Below, piece by piece: positions 8,686 through 18,395 of a stretch of 64,000 bases of DNA; positions within the stretch are counted from its first letter, which is position 1; every line of letters begins with the position of its first letter. The notes below the pieces were generated by a model that saw nothing but the letters and a program-made list of their open reading frames with translations, ran no database searches and was not told the origin of the DNA. Location of the stretch: NCBI RefSeq assembly GCF_009176305.1, contig NZ_BLAJ01000003.1, positions 930,001 through 994,000 on the forward strand, written 5' to 3'. Origin of the DNA: Martinezella dioscoreae. GTDB taxonomy: Bacteria > Pseudomonadota > Alphaproteobacteria > Rhizobiales > Rhizobiaceae. A program made the position numbers and the translations under genes.

Positions 8686-9774
8686 TCAGATTCCAGGCCG
8701 GGACAGCCGCGAAATCAGCTGAGCGGTATAATCGACCATGGGCACGATGCGCGCATAATTCAGCCGCGTCGGGCCGATAACGCCGACCGCGCCGACGATG
8801 CGATCGTCCTCGTCGCGATAGGGTGCGACGATGAGCGAGGAGCCGGACAGTGAGAAGAGCTTGTTTTCCGAGCCGATGAAGATGCGCACGCCCGGTCCGC
8901 TTTCGGCAAGATTGAGGATCTCGATGAGGCTGTCCTTCTTTTCGAGATCATCGAAGAGGAGGCGCAGGCGATCCAGATCCTCCGCGCCGCCGATTTCGGC
9001 CAGCAGGTTGGAGTGGCCACGCACGATGAGCTGTGTCGGCTTGCCGTCGTCATCGCCACCGGACCATACGGCAATACCGCGCTCAACCAGCTGATGTGAC
9101 AGGCTGTCCAGCTCCTGGCGCACGCTTTCCTTGAGGCTCTGCAATTGCCGCCGCAATTCCGGCATCGTCTGGCCGGTCATATGGGCGTTGAGGAAGTTGG
9201 CGGCTTCCGTCAGCTGCGACGAGGTCGTGCCGGCCGGTAGCTCGATGATGCGGTTTTCGACCTGATCGTGCTCGCCGACGAGCACGGCGAGCGCCTTGGT
9301 CGGCTCCAGCCGGATGAATTCCACATGCTTGAGAACGGGATCGCTCTTGGAGGTGATGACGAGACCGGCGCCGCGCGAAATGCCCGACAGTACCCGGCTT
9401 GCCTCCGACATCATCGATTCCACCGGCTGATCGCGATTGCTGCCGCGCACCTGCCGATCGATATTGGCCCGATCCTCGGCGGAGAGATCGCCGACCTGCA
9501 TGAAGGCATCGACGAAGAAGCGCAGGCCGACCTGGGTCGGCAATCGCCCGGCGCTGACATGCGGCGAGTAGATGAGCCCGAGTTCTTCCAGATCGCTCAT
9601 GACATTGCGCACTGAAGCCGGCGACAGCGACATGGGCAGCAGGCGCGAGAGATTGCGCGAACCCAGCGGCTCGCCGTTTTCGAGATAGCCTTCGACGATG
9701 CGGCGGAAGATTTCCTTGGAGCGTTCGTCCAGTGCAGCAATGACATCCGAGACCGACGATGTCGTGAATACCAT
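8686..9774 (-). CDS. hrcA: Heat-inducible transcription repressor HrcA
   Basis: The protein has an N-terminal winged helix ([20 protein letters not shown], then [14 protein letters not shown]) and the HrcA GAF-like and dimer domains, ending [14 protein letters not shown]. HrcA represses groESL-type operons through CIRCE. ATG at 9774 (362 residues) is chosen because it places the family motif LDERS at the usual distance; TTG at 9810 would add 12 residues. No CIRCE element was seen in the window, so its targets lie elsewhere. rph is divergent. Confidence 0.93.
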   Translation of the reverse strand: MVFTTSSVSDVIAALDERSKEIFRRIVEGYLENGEPLGSRNLSRLLPMSLSPASVRNVMSDLEELGLIYSPHVSAGRLPTQVGLRFFVDAFMQVGDLSAEDRANIDRQVRGSNRDQPVESMMSEASRVLSGISRGAGLVITSKSDPVLKHVEFIRLEPTKALAVLVGEHDQVENRIIELPAGTTSSQLTEAANFLNAHMTGQTMPELRRQLQSLKESVRQELDSLSHQLVERGIAVWSGGDDDGKPTQLIVRGHSNLLAEIGGAEDLDRLRLLFDDLEKKDSLIEILNLAESGPGVRIFIGSENKLFSLSGSSLIVAPYRDEDDRIVGAVGVIGPTRLNYARIVPMVDYTAQLISRLSRPGI

Positions 9775-9946
9775 TTCGCTGTCAGATCCATTCCGTTGAG
9801 CCTTAGGCAAAATATAATCATTCAGTTAGCAATGGCAAAAGGGAAAAATGTCGCCGTCGCCGCTGAGCGTCTTTGCGGCCTGCTTTTCCTTTGCAAAAGC
9901 GGCCTGCGGGTCGTAGAAGCGGTCAACGAACATTCAGGAGAGTGGA

Positions 9947-10663
9947 ATGCGGCCTTCAGGCAGAAAAACCGACCAGATGCGCAAGGTGTCGTTCGAGCGC
10001 AATTTTTCCAAGCATGCGGAAGGCTCCTGCCTGGTGAAATTCGGCGATACGCATGTGCTCTGCACGGCAAGCCTGGAAGACAAGACGCCGCCATGGCTGC
10101 GCAACAGCGGCAAAGGCTGGGTCACGGCGGAATACGGCATGCTGCCGCGCGCGACAGGCGAGCGCATGAAGCGCGAAGCAGCCGCCGGCAAGCAGGGCGG
10201 CCGCACGCAGGAAATCCAGCGCCTCATCGGCCGTTCGCTGCGCGCTGTCGTCGACCTCAAGGAATTGGGCGAGCGCCAGATCACCGTCGACTGCGACGTC
10301 ATCCAGGCCGATGGCGGCACGCGCACGGCCTCGATCACCGGCGGCTGGATCGCGCTCTATGACTGCCTGAAGTGGATGGAAAGCCGCAACATGGTCAAGG
10401 TCGAGCGCGTGCTGAAAGATCACATCGCCGCTATCTCCTGCGGTATCTTTGCCGATCAGCCCGTCATCGATCTCGACTATCTTGAGGATTCGTCGGCGGA
10501 GACCGATGCCAATTTCGTCATGACCGGCAAGGGCGGCATCGTCGAGATTCAGGGAACGGCTGAAGGCGCCCCCTTCAGCGAAGAAGAATTCGCCACGCTG
10601 ATGCATCTGGCCAAAAACGGCATTGCCGAACTGGTGGAGCTGCAGAAGCAGGCCATCGCCTGA
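9947..10663 (+). CDS. rph: Ribonuclease PH
   Basis: The 238-residue protein is full length for RNase [22 protein letters not shown] at the start, the phosphate-binding region [19 protein letters not shown] and the conserved [19 protein letters not shown]. It trims tRNA 3' ends by phosphorolysis. CAGGAGAG precedes the ATG. It is divergent from hrcA and followed, after a repeat element, by a VOC gene and rdgB. Confidence 0.97.
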   Translation: MRPSGRKTDQMRKVSFERNFSKHAEGSCLVKFGDTHVLCTASLEDKTPPWLRNSGKGWVTAEYGMLPRATGERMKREAAAGKQGGRTQEIQRLIGRSLRAVVDLKELGERQITVDCDVIQADGGTRTASITGGWIALYDCLKWMESRNMVKVERVLKDHIAAISCGIFADQPVIDLDYLEDSSAETDANFVMTGKGGIVEIQGTAEGAPFSEEEFATLMHLAKNGIAELVELQKQAIA

Positions 10664-10694
10664 GGATATCAACGAATGCGGAGCGTGCAGCCTG

Positions 10695-10861
10695 CCCCTC
10701 ATCCGGTCCCTGAGTTTATCGAAGGGCGGCCACCTTCTCCCCGTCGAGACGGGGAGAAGGGGCAAGGCGCACCTGCCGTCATCTCTCAGCTTCGCGGGAA
10801 TCGGGAGGCGCCCATATATGAGGTCGTTCCCTCGCCCCGCCAGCGGGGAGAGGGTGAGGGG
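10695..10861. repeat. RIME-type intergenic mosaic palindrome, copy 1
   Basis: The element starts with CCCCTCA and ends with TGAGGGG, an inverted terminal pair. Inside are a near-perfect hairpin (13-base arms 10733-10745 and 10748-10760, CCTTCTCCCCGTC) and a second GC-rich hairpin around 10832-10853. The copy at 13310-13442 has the same ends. Such mosaics are characteristic of Rhizobium genomes. Confidence 0.8.
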
Positions 10862-10869
10862 CTAATCCG

Positions 10870-11286
10870 TTGAGCAATGCGACACTCACAGGCGTTCTTG
10901 AAACTGCCCTCTATGCAGACGATCTCGATGCCGCCGAAGCCTTTTATAGCGGCGTACTCGGGTTGAAGAAGATATCGCGAGGCGGCAACCGCCACGTCTT
11001 CTATCGCTGCGGGCCGGGTGTGCTCCTGATCTTCAACAGTGAAGAAACGGTCAAGCCGCACGAGCCGGGCGCCCTGCCCGTGCCGCCGCATGGGACTAAG
11101 GGTCATGGTCACGTTTGCTTCCGTGTCGATGGCAACGATATCGAGGCCATGGCCGAGAGGCTGAAGGCTGCCGGTGTCGATATCGAAGCCGATTTTCACT
11201 GGCCGAATGGCGGCCGTTCGATCTATTTCCGCGATCCGGCCGGCAACAGTCTGGAATGCGCCGAACCCCGCATCTGGGGCCTATGA
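10870..11286 (+). CDS. VOC (glyoxalase/bleomycin-resistance) family protein
   Basis: The 138-residue protein is one vicinal-oxygen-chelate domain: the opening [22 protein letters not shown], the metal-site region GHVCFRV and the closing [16 protein letters not shown]. The family includes glyoxalases, dioxygenases and thiol-transferases, and the substrate cannot be told. No ATG is available in frame near the start. TTG at 10870 is used, and its Shine-Dalgarno (GAGGGG) is the terminal repeat of the adjacent mosaic element. The stop overlaps a possible ATG of rdgB. Confidence 0.75.
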   Translation: MSNATLTGVLETALYADDLDAAEAFYSGVLGLKKISRGGNRHVFYRCGPGVLLIFNSEETVKPHEPGALPVPPHGTKGHGHVCFRVDGNDIEAMAERLKAAGVDIEADFHWPNGGRSIYFRDPAGNSLECAEPRIWGL

Positions 11287-11297
11287 CAGGACAGCAC

Positions 11298-11942
11298 ATG
11301 CGCAAGCTCGATACTAAGACTATCGTCGTCGCCAGCCACAATGCCGGCAAGATCCAGGAAATCCGCGATCTGATCGGGCCGCTCGGCTTTACCGCCAAGT
11401 CCGCCGCCGATCTCAACTTCATCGAACCGGACGAAACGGGCACGACCTTCGAAGAAAATGCGACGATCAAGGCGCTGGCCTCCGCCAATGCCTCCGGCCT
11501 GCCGGCACTCTCGGACGATTCCGGTCTGGTTATCGATGCACTCGGCGGCGATCCCGGCGTCTACACAGCCAACTGGGCGGAGACGGCTGACGGGACACGT
11601 GACTTCGTCATGGCCATGCGGAAGGTCGAAACCGCCCTGGAGAAGGCCGGCGCCTCCACGCCGGAGAGCCGCACGGCCCGCTTCGTCAGCGTGCTCTGCC
11701 TTGCTTGGCCGGATGGACATACCGAGCTTTTCCGCGGCGAAGTGGAAGGCACGGTCGTCTGGCCGCCGCGCGGCAGCCAGGGCTTCGGCTACGACCCGGT
11801 CTTCCAGCCGGAGGGATACCAGACCACATTCGGCGAAATGAGCGCCGAGCAAAAGCACGGCTGGAAGCCCGGCGACGAGCAGGCGCTGTCGCACCGCGCC
11901 CGCGCCTTCAAGATCTTTGTCGAAACCTGCCTGGAGGCGTAA
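11298..11942 (+). CDS. rdgB: dITP/XTP pyrophosphatase (RdgB/HAM1)
   Basis: The 214-residue protein has the family features: [15 protein letters not shown] at the start, the metal site [23 protein letters not shown] and [12 protein letters not shown]. It removes ITP and XTP from the nucleotide pool. ATG at 11298 gives the usual N-terminus and has AGGACAG upstream. ATG at 11283, overlapping the previous stop as ATGA, would add five residues. hemW follows closely, as is common in alphaproteobacteria. Confidence 0.93.
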   Translation: MRKLDTKTIVVASHNAGKIQEIRDLIGPLGFTAKSAADLNFIEPDETGTTFEENATIKALASANASGLPALSDDSGLVIDALGGDPGVYTANWAETADGTRDFVMAMRKVETALEKAGASTPESRTARFVSVLCLAWPDGHTELFRGEVEGTVVWPPRGSQGFGYDPVFQPEGYQTTFGEMSAEQKHGWKPGDEQALSHRARAFKIFVETCLEA

Positions 11943-11951
11943 GCTAATCCG

Positions 11952-13154
11952 GTGGAAATCGTGGACACACAAGATCTGATGCACGGGGCGCAATTGCTGC
12001 CCGATACCGGCGAACCCGGTTTCGGCGTTTATGTGCATTGGCCCTTTTGCGCGGCCAAGTGTCCCTACTGCGATTTCAACAGCCATGTCCGCCATCAGCC
12101 TGTCGATCAGGAGCGCTTTGCCGCCGCCTTTCTGAAGGAAATGGCGACGATGCGCATGATCAGCGGCCCGAAGACAGTGACAAGCGTCTTCCTCGGCGGC
12201 GGCACGCCGTCGCTGATGAAGCCCGAAACGGTGGGCGCGGTGCTCGATGGCATTGCTAGGACATGGCATGTGCCTGACGGCATCGAGATCACCATGGAGG
12301 CCAATCCATCGAGCGTCGAGGCCGAGCGCTTTCGCGGCTATCGCGCTGCCGGCGTCAATCGCGTATCGATGGGCGTACAGGCGCTGAACGACCGCGACCT
12401 GAAATTCCTCGGACGTCTGCACAATGTCGAGGATGCGCTGAAGGCGATCAGGCTGGCGCGCGAGATCTTTCCGCGTATGTCCTTCGACCTCATCTATGCT
12501 CGCCCGAACCAGACCGTCGAGGAATGGGAGCGCGAGCTAAAAGAGGCAATCTCCTATGCGGTCGATCACCTCTCGCTCTATCAGCTGACGATCGAGGAAG
12601 GCACGCCCTTCTACGGCCTTCACAAGGCCGGAAAGCTGATCGTGCCCGATGGCGATCAGTCGGCGCTGCTTTATGAAGCGACGCAGGAAATCACCGAGCG
12701 CGAGGGCATGCCGGCCTATGAGGTCTCCAATCACGCGCGCCCCGGCGCCGAGAGCCGGCACAATCTCACCTATTGGCGCTACGGAGACTATGCAGGCATC
12801 GGCCCCGGCGCCCACGGCCGCCTTACCAGAGGCCCGCAGAAGCTGGCGACCGCGACCGAGCGCAAGCCTGAGAGCTGGCTCGAGATGGTGGAGCGGGACG
12901 GGCACGGCATGGTCGACCAGGAAATGCTTGGGTTTGATGAACAGGCCGACGAATTGCTGCTGATGGGCCTGCGGCTGCGGGAGGGCGTCGATCTCGCCCG
13001 CTGGCAGCAGCTTTCCGGCCGCGATCCCGACCCGCAACGCGAGGCGTTTTTACTGGAACACGGTTTCATAGAGCGGATCGGCAATTCCCGCCTGCGCTGC
13101 ACGCCGGCGGGAATGCTGGTGCTCGACTCGGTCGTCGCCGATCTCGCCTGCTGA
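11952..13154 (+). CDS. hemW: HemW-type radical SAM heme chaperone
   Basis: The protein has the radical SAM cluster motif CAAKCPYC in YVHWPFCAAKCPYCDFN, the glycine-rich SLGGGTPS-like stretch (VFLGGGTPSLM), VNRVSMGVQALND and the HemN C-terminal domain. HemW, formerly called an oxygen-independent coproporphyrinogen oxidase, handles heme transfer. GTG at 11952 gives 400 residues; ATG at 11979 would leave 391 and keeps everything conserved. It lies 9 bp after rdgB and is probably co-transcribed with it. Confidence 0.92.
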   Translation: MEIVDTQDLMHGAQLLPDTGEPGFGVYVHWPFCAAKCPYCDFNSHVRHQPVDQERFAAAFLKEMATMRMISGPKTVTSVFLGGGTPSLMKPETVGAVLDGIARTWHVPDGIEITMEANPSSVEAERFRGYRAAGVNRVSMGVQALNDRDLKFLGRLHNVEDALKAIRLAREIFPRMSFDLIYARPNQTVEEWERELKEAISYAVDHLSLYQLTIEEGTPFYGLHKAGKLIVPDGDQSALLYEATQEITEREGMPAYEVSNHARPGAESRHNLTYWRYGDYAGIGPGAHGRLTRGPQKLATATERKPESWLEMVERDGHGMVDQEMLGFDEQADELLLMGLRLREGVDLARWQQLSGRDPDPQREAFLLEHGFIERIGNSRLRCTPAGMLVLDSVVADLAC

Positions 13155-13309
13155 CCACTTTCTCCTGGAGAGGGGCGCCACGAAGCGGCGGATGGGGGTG
13201 ATCCCGCATGTGAGATGATGACTCGGCTGTTGACGAGATCGCCCCACCCCCGGCACTACGTGCCGACCCTCCCCCTCAAGGGAAGGGTAATCGCATATGG
13301 ACAGATTAG
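13155..13309. repeat. GC-rich intergenic repeat remnants after hemW
   Basis: Short C- and G-runs flank small dyads, for example CGGCACTACGTGCCG around 13251-13265 and CCCTCAAGGGAAGGGT at 13273-13288. The composition is that of rhizobial intergenic mosaic elements, and a better-defined copy follows directly. No gene was seen. Confidence 0.5.
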
Positions 13310-13442
13310 CCCCTCATCCGTCCTCTCACAGTTCGCTTCGCTCAACTGTTCGAGTCCACCTTCTCCCCGCACGCGGGGCGAAGGGAGTTGATGAGATCGC
13401 CCCCTCTCCCCGTCAAAACGGGGAGAGGGCTGGGGTGAGGGG
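13310..13442. repeat. RIME-type intergenic mosaic palindrome, copy 2
   Basis: It has the same CCCCTCA and TGAGGGG ends as the copy at 10695-10861, with an internal hairpin of CCCTCTCCCCGT and ACGGGGAGAGGG (13401-13428) and a second dyad (CTTCTCCCCGC with GCGGGGCGAAG). It ends six bases before the stop codon of the convergent exporter gene. Confidence 0.75.
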
Positions 13443-13448
13443 CACCTT

Positions 13449-14378
13449 CTATTTCATATGCAATGGCCCTACCCTCGAGGGAAGGGTGAAGAGGCGGCCA
13501 TCGATTGCCGCCAGACCCACCGCGATCAGTGCCATGCCGATGAAATGCTTCGGCTGCAGGCTTTCGCCGAGAATGAGCGCGCCGAGCAGTATGGCGCTGA
13601 CAGGGATCAGGAAAGTCACCAGCATCAGATTGGTGGCGCCGGCCGTCGCCAGGATGCGGAAGAACAGCACATAGGCGATGGCGGTCGACAGGATGGCCAG
13701 GCCGGCCAGCGCCGCCCAAGTCTCGGTGGACGGCATTGCCAGCGTCCACGGGCGATCGACCAAGAGCGCGATTGGCAGCAGCATTATCGCCGAGCCCGTA
13801 ACCTGACCGGCGGCCGGAATGATCGGTGCCAGCCCCATGCGGCGGAAGCGCCGCCCGAAAATACCGGCGAGTGAGTAGCTGAAAGCAGCGCCCAACACAG
13901 CCAGCTGCGCCAACACGTTGGAACCGAGGCTCGTCAGCACCGAGGGGCCGATCATCAGGGCCACGCCGACAAAGCCGACGATGACGCCGAGCAGGCGGTT
14001 GCCGGTCATCTTCTCATCCTCCGTCAGGAAATGGGCGACGACCACGGCAAAGAGCGGCGTGGTGGCATTGAGGATGGATGCAAGCCCGCTGGCGATATGG
14101 GTTTGCCCCCAGACGATCAGCAGGAAGGGAATGACATTGTTAAGGAAGCCCATGCCAAAGAAGGCGAGCCAGGTCTGACGGTCTTTCGGCATCGCATGTC
14201 CGGTGGCACGCACGATGACATGCAGAGCAATGGCGGCGAGTGCGACGCGCGCCGTGACGATGGTGAAGGGCGGCAGCTCACGCACCAGAATGCCGTTGAA
14301 CAGGAAGGAGCCGCCCCATAGGATGGATAGCCCCACCAGCATGCTCCATTCGACCGCGCCCATGGATTTCTGTGCCAT
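13449..14378 (-). CDS. DMT-superfamily (EamA) exporter
   Basis: The 309-residue protein has ten hydrophobic segments in two EamA repeats (starting near WSMLVGLSILWGGSFLFNG and VLAQLAVLGAAFSYSLAGI), typical of drug/metabolite transporters that export amino acids or other small molecules. The last residues (LPSRVGPLHMK) are read from repeat-like sequence beside a mosaic element, so the C-terminus may have been altered by it. It is divergent from a GcvA-type LysR gene that probably controls it. The substrate is unknown. Confidence 0.85.
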   Translation of the reverse strand: MAQKSMGAVEWSMLVGLSILWGGSFLFNGILVRELPPFTIVTARVALAAIALHVIVRATGHAMPKDRQTWLAFFGMGFLNNVIPFLLIVWGQTHIASGLASILNATTPLFAVVVAHFLTEDEKMTGNRLLGVIVGFVGVALMIGPSVLTSLGSNVLAQLAVLGAAFSYSLAGIFGRRFRRMGLAPIIPAAGQVTGSAIMLLPIALLVDRPWTLAMPSTETWAALAGLAILSTAIAYVLFFRILATAGATNLMLVTFLIPVSAILLGALILGESLQPKHFIGMALIAVGLAAIDGRLFTLPSRVGPLHMK

Positions 14379-14529
14379 CTGATCATCTCCAGCGCTGATT
14401 GAGTTTTACTTATTTGTTGCCAATCGCGACATGATTGCCAACCACCGTAATTGCTGGAATAATCGCGCTATATGGAGGCTCTGGCAAACGAGTCTTTTTC
14501 GAATTATGGTTTAGCTGAGCTCAATCATC

Positions 14530-15426
14530 ATGGATCAACTGCCATCCCTTTCGGCGCTGCGCGCCTTCGAGGCCTCCGCCCGGCATCTCAGCATGACGCT
14601 GGCTGCAAGCGAGCTGCATGTGACGCCAGGCGCCATCAGCCTGCAGATCCGCGACCTCGAAAGCAGCCTCGGGGTACGACTTTTCGAGCGGCGAGCCCGC
14701 AGCCTGGCGCTAACGAGTGAAGGCGCCGAGTATTTCGCGACAATGCGAACGGCCTTCCGCCTCATCCGCGAGGCGACAGCGGCCTTGGCGATGCGCGCCA
14801 AGGATACGGTGCTGACCCTTACCTGCACTGCCGGCTTTGCCACGCACTGGCTGGTGCCGCGGCTGCGGCGCTTCGAGGAGGCCCATCCCGATATCGACCT
14901 GCGCATCAGCGCTTCCTATCGCATGATGGATTTCCAGCGGGATGGGATCGACATTGCCATTCGCCACGGCCTCGGCGGTTACGAGGGCCTGGCAAGCGAG
15001 AGATTTCTCGATGACGAATATGTTCCGGTCTGCACGCCGGAAATGGCAGCGGCGCTTGGCCCCTCTCCCGCTGTCGATGACTTGGCCGGCCTGACGCTGA
15101 TCCACGATGTCTATCGGCGCGACTGGGAGCTCTGGCTGAAGGCGGTCGGCGCCACGCGGGTGGATGCCATGCACGGACCGGTCTTCACCGATGGCATGGG
15201 CGCTTATCACGCCATGAAGGCAGGCCTCGGCATCGCGCTGATGCGCCGGTCCTTCGTGGAGCAGGAGCTGGCTGAGGGCACGCTCGTTGCGCCTTTCCCG
15301 ACCGGATTTGCGAGCGCGCTTGCCTATCATCTCGTCTATCAGCCGGGTGCGCTGGAAAGGCCGGCCGTCGCGGCCCTGCGCGCCTGGTTATTTTCAGAGG
15401 TATCGCGCACGACGCCGCCGACCTAA
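14530..15426 (+). CDS. LysR-family regulator (GcvA-like)
   Basis: The 298-residue protein has an N-terminal winged helix (LRAFEASARHLSMTLAASELHVTPGAISLQIRDLE, shared with the GcvA group) and a LysR effector domain. It is divergent from the EamA exporter across a 151-bp gap containing two direct TTGCCAA repeats (14417-14423 and 14435-14441), which could be binding sites. The likely role is control of that exporter and of itself. Confidence 0.88.
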   Translation: MDQLPSLSALRAFEASARHLSMTLAASELHVTPGAISLQIRDLESSLGVRLFERRARSLALTSEGAEYFATMRTAFRLIREATAALAMRAKDTVLTLTCTAGFATHWLVPRLRRFEEAHPDIDLRISASYRMMDFQRDGIDIAIRHGLGGYEGLASERFLDDEYVPVCTPEMAAALGPSPAVDDLAGLTLIHDVYRRDWELWLKAVGATRVDAMHGPVFTDGMGAYHAMKAGLGIALMRRSFVEQELAEGTLVAPFPTGFASALAYHLVYQPGALERPAVAALRAWLFSEVSRTTPPT

Positions 15427-15442
15427 AGTGCGCTTGGAGCGC

Positions 15443-15474
15443 AAAAAGAAACGGCCGGCGATCAAGCCGGCCGT
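15443..15474 (-). terminator. Rho-independent terminator of dnaA
   Basis: Nine-base perfect arms (ACGGCCGGC, 15451-15459; GCCGGCCGT, 15466-15474) enclose six bases. Read on the minus strand the hairpin is followed by TTTCTTTTTG. It lies 31 bases beyond the dnaA stop. Confidence 0.85.
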
Positions 15475-15504
15475 AGACTATGTGGTGAATGCCGATCGCT
15501 CGGC

Positions 15505-17055
15505 TTACTCGTTGATGAGGCGCTTCAGCAGCTCGATCTCGTGCGACAGCTTGCTGTCGCCGGCGATCAGTTCCTCGATCTTGCGCACCGCATGCAGAAC
15601 GGTGGTGTGATCGCGGCCACCGAAGCGACGGCCGATTTCCGGAAAGGAACGCGGCGTCAGCGTCTTCGACAGGTACATGGCGATCTGGCGTGGCTTTACA
15701 ATGACGCGCGTGCGGCGGTTCGAAACCAGTTCCTGGCGCGACACATTGTAGTGGCGGGCGACGATGCGCTGGATGTCCTCGATGCGGACGCGGCGCGGCT
15801 CGCCGGAGCCGACCAGATGCGCCAGCAGCTCGTCGACGCGCTCGACCGTCAGGTTCGGCTCAAAGGAGCGGCGGAAGATAAGCTGGTTGAAGGCTCCTTC
15901 CAGCTCGCGGCCGCTGGCGGTGACATTGCGGGCGACATGCGAGAGGATTTCGGCCGGGATTTCCAGCGACGGATCATCCTGACGGGCAGCATCGAGACGG
16001 CGCTTGAGGATCTCAAGGCGCATTTCATAGTCCGGCGCCTCGACTTCGATCGCTACACCGCCCTGCAGGCGCGAACGAACGCGGGGATCGAGCGATTCCA
16101 GCTCCCAGGGAGCGCGATCGGCAGCAACGACGACCTGCTTGGCGCTGTCGAGCAGCATGTTCAACAGATGGCAGAACTCGTGCTGGATCATCTTGCCCTG
16201 CAGGAACTGCATGTCGTCGATGATGAGCAGGTCGATATTGCGCAGCGAGTCCTTCAGCGTCAGCGCGTCATTATCGCGGATAGCGGTTGCGAAGCGCCAC
16301 ATGAAGTATTCCGCCGTCAGATAGACGACACGCAGGCCGCGCGGGTTCTGCACCGCTGCATTGGCGATCGCCTGCAGCAGATGCGTCTTGCCGAGACCAA
16401 CGGTCGCATGGACGAAGAGCGGATTGAAACGCACGGCGCCGGAGCCGGCTTCGGCGATGGTCTTTGCCGCGGCAAGGCTGACGCGGTTCGAGCTGCCTTC
16501 GACGAACGTATCGAAGGTAAAGCGGGAATCGAGCGGAGACCCGAAAAGCGGCGCACCGGCCGTTGCAGGCCGCGCAGCCGCAGCCGCGCTCACGGCCTGG
16601 GCGACGACCTGGCCCGCCGGCTGAGCGACGGCGCGACGGATCGGCGCGACAGCCGTTTGATCCGGCACCGCCGGCTGCTCATCGGCGCATGGCTTCGCGC
16701 CCTGCCGGGTCGCGGTGCGCACCAGAATTTCGACTTTGAGGATCTCGGCATCCTCAGCCTGGAACAGGCTGGTGATGAGATCGAGATAGCGATTGTTGAT
16801 CCAGGACTTCAGAAATGTCGTCGGGACCGTGAGGCGAACGACGCTCTTCGATACCGAATGAAGCTTGAGCCGCGCAAACCAGCTGGCATAGACATCGGGT
16901 CCGACCTGAGCCTTCAAGCGCGCGCTGACGCGCTCGAACAAGTTACTTTGCGCCACGTCACCCTTTTCCCCCGCCGCTTCTAAGCAAACCGCACCGAACG
17001 CCTGCGCATTGTCCCCATTTTCCAACGCACCCGTCGCCCTCGTATGTATCTGCAT
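15505..17055 (-). CDS. dnaA: Chromosomal replication initiator protein DnaA
   Basis: The 516-residue protein has domain I ([24 protein letters not shown]), an Ala/Pro-rich domain II linker (about residues 120-170), the AAA+ domain with Walker [10 protein letters not shown] at about 219-227 and Walker [14 protein letters not shown], and the DNA-binding domain IV with [15 protein letters not shown]. It opens oriC. The first 34 residues before domain I are not conserved in DnaA generally, so a shorter start is possible. The upstream region is long and rich in GANTC sites. Confidence 0.97.
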   Translation of the reverse strand: MQIHTRATGALENGDNAQAFGAVCLEAAGEKGDVAQSNLFERVSARLKAQVGPDVYASWFARLKLHSVSKSVVRLTVPTTFLKSWINNRYLDLITSLFQAEDAEILKVEILVRTATRQGAKPCADEQPAVPDQTAVAPIRRAVAQPAGQVVAQAVSAAAAARPATAGAPLFGSPLDSRFTFDTFVEGSSNRVSLAAAKTIAEAGSGAVRFNPLFVHATVGLGKTHLLQAIANAAVQNPRGLRVVYLTAEYFMWRFATAIRDNDALTLKDSLRNIDLLIIDDMQFLQGKMIQHEFCHLLNMLLDSAKQVVVAADRAPWELESLDPRVRSRLQGGVAIEVEAPDYEMRLEILKRRLDAARQDDPSLEIPAEILSHVARNVTASGRELEGAFNQLIFRRSFEPNLTVERVDELLAHLVGSGEPRRVRIEDIQRIVARHYNVSRQELVSNRRTRVIVKPRQIAMYLSKTLTPRSFPEIGRRFGGRDHTTVLHAVRKIEELIAGDSKLSHEIELLKRLINE

Positions 17056-17567
17056 ATAGTGCCGCCTTCCACAGTCTCTTTATAGGGCGGGAGCACATCA
17101 CTGCCGCCCTTGGTTCTTCGCCATGGCATGACGGTCACGCTCGTTGTCCAAGCTGCGCCGCATACCGGTTCATCAGCCACGCCCGGCCTGCGGGCTTTAC
17201 AGGAACACTGTGGCAAAAACCGCTCTTTAAAGCAGCCTTCGTCTCGGCGTCTGTAACCGGAGCATCAATCGGCCCTCGTATTCCGACTGACCGCTCCAAT
17301 GGCTGTCAATTTTTCTCCCCTCCCCGCAGCCACGCCAATGATTTGGGCCGCAAAGGACAGACAAGCTTCCTCGTTCCGCAAGCGTCGCCGCTTCCGGTTC
17401 TTACTCGTCAACTGTTTGAAAAAACGGAACTGAACTGCTCCGTCACAAGAGACAAAACCACCTCCACCGCCATACGTGACGGTGTTTGCCGAAGCCGTTT
17501 AAGGTGAGATCCGCGCCCCTTGTTGAAATCCATTTAGGCAGGATCGAAGGCAGATATCAACGATGAA

Positions 17568-17576
17568 TTTTACACA
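17568..17576. promoter_or_regulatory. DnaA box
   Basis: TTTTACACA fits the TTWTNCACA consensus exactly. A single box upstream of dnaA is commonly used for autoregulation. Confidence 0.5.
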
Positions 17577-17595
17577 AAATTAAGAGGCGGCCATT

Positions 17596-17722
17596 GACTC
17601 CGGAGGCCATTTTTGACTGTCACAAGCCCTTCAAAAAAGAATCGCTGTTGAATCAAAGAGATTCCTGTCGAACGCGATTCCCACAGCTTTCAAAAGAAAA
17701 AAAATAAAAAATCCCTTGACTC
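17596..17722. promoter_or_regulatory. Cluster of six GANTC (CcrM) methylation sites upstream of dnaA
   Basis: GANTC occurs at 17596, 17639, 17650, 17660, 17676 and 17718, with a seventh at 17864. Random expectation for 127 bp is about 0.5. CcrM methylates GANTC in Rhizobiales, and methylation state affects dnaA transcription in Caulobacter, so these sites are good candidates for cell-cycle control of dnaA here. Confidence 0.6.
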
Positions 17723-17869
17723 AGTTGTGAGCCGGCAATGCGTCATGCAGATCACCCAGCGCTGGGATATCCTGCCGCAACCCTTTGTTTCCAAAGGTAT
17801 ATTTCTGTCACGTCAATGACATGATCGACCGGCCATTTTTGGCAATGCGGCATTTTTTTGGCCGAATCC

Positions 17870-17895
17870 AAAAAGCCCGGCGCGAGGGCCGGGCT
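17870..17895 (-). terminator. Rho-independent terminator of rpsT
   Basis: Seven-base arms (AGCCCGG, 17874-17880; CCGGGCT, 17889-17895) enclose eight bases and are followed on the minus strand by TTTTT. Between it and the rpsT stop lies a perfect small dyad (TAACGATT and AATCGTTA, 17902-17918). Confidence 0.85.
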
Positions 17896-17926
17896 TAACT
17901 CTAACGATTAAATCGTTAACGAAAGA

Positions 17927-18202
17927 TTATACAGTCGGGGCCGAAAGGGCCTTCACACGCTTGGCAAGACGCGAAACCTTGCGGGAAGCGGTGTTGGCGT
18001 GAAGCACGCCCTTGGTGGCTGCGCGAGCCAGTTCCGGCTGAGCAGCAACGAAAGCTGCCTTTGCGCGATCTGCATCACCCGATGCGATGGCTTCTTCGAC
18101 CTGGCGAACGAACGTGCGAACGCGCGAGCGACGAGCCTTGTTGACATCGGTGCGGCGGGCGATCTTGCGGGTCGCTTTTTTCGCCGAGGTAGTATTGGCC
18201 AT
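17927..18202 (-). CDS. rpsT: 30S ribosomal protein S20
   Basis: The 91-residue basic protein starts [18 protein letters not shown] and has the S20 stretch [19 protein letters not shown] and the [16 protein letters not shown] ending. ATG at 18202 has AAGAGAGG upstream. S20 binds 16S rRNA early in 30S assembly. The frame continues further upstream but without any conserved sequence. dnaA lies downstream, an arrangement typical of Rhizobiales. Confidence 0.96.
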   Translation of the reverse strand: MANTTSAKKATRKIARRTDVNKARRSRVRTFVRQVEEAIASGDADRAKAAFVAAQPELARAATKGVLHANTASRKVSRLAKRVKALSAPTV

Positions 18203-18395
18203 GTATGCCTCTCTTAGAATTCGAACAAAACTCCATCCTTGCGGCGCGGGCCCCATGGCCACTTCATCCAGCAATGCGGGAGCAATTGCGGAAAACCAGA
18301 GCGGCTTTCCAAACTGTGGCGGGCATATAACCGGAATGAGCCGCGGCGTCAACGCGGATTCTCGCCAAACCCGCGTAATTCCTGAATCCCGACCC

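Larger units (their letters stand above)
17056..17869 (-). promoter_or_regulatory. Long non-coding region upstream of dnaA
   Basis: About 810 bp between the dnaA start and the rpsT terminator hold no credible gene. The part nearest dnaA is GC-rich. The part from about 17560 to 17720 is AT-rich, with A-runs at 17687-17710, one consensus DnaA box and six GANTC sites. A one-mismatch DnaA box (TGTGGCAAA) lies at 17209-17217. This probably holds the dnaA promoter and a long leader. It does not look like an origin, since consensus DnaA boxes are too few. Confidence 0.55.

Noticed and set aside
9775-9946. CIRCE operator for HrcA
   Set aside because: No TTAGCACTC/GAGTGCTAA inverted repeat was found here or near grpE.
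15541-16983. 480-codon open frame opposite dnaA
   Set aside because: No domain, and it lies wholly within a certain dnaA gene.
17056-17926. Possible chromosomal origin next to dnaA
   Set aside because: Only one consensus DnaA box was found. In Rhizobiales the origin usually lies near hemE, which is not in the window.
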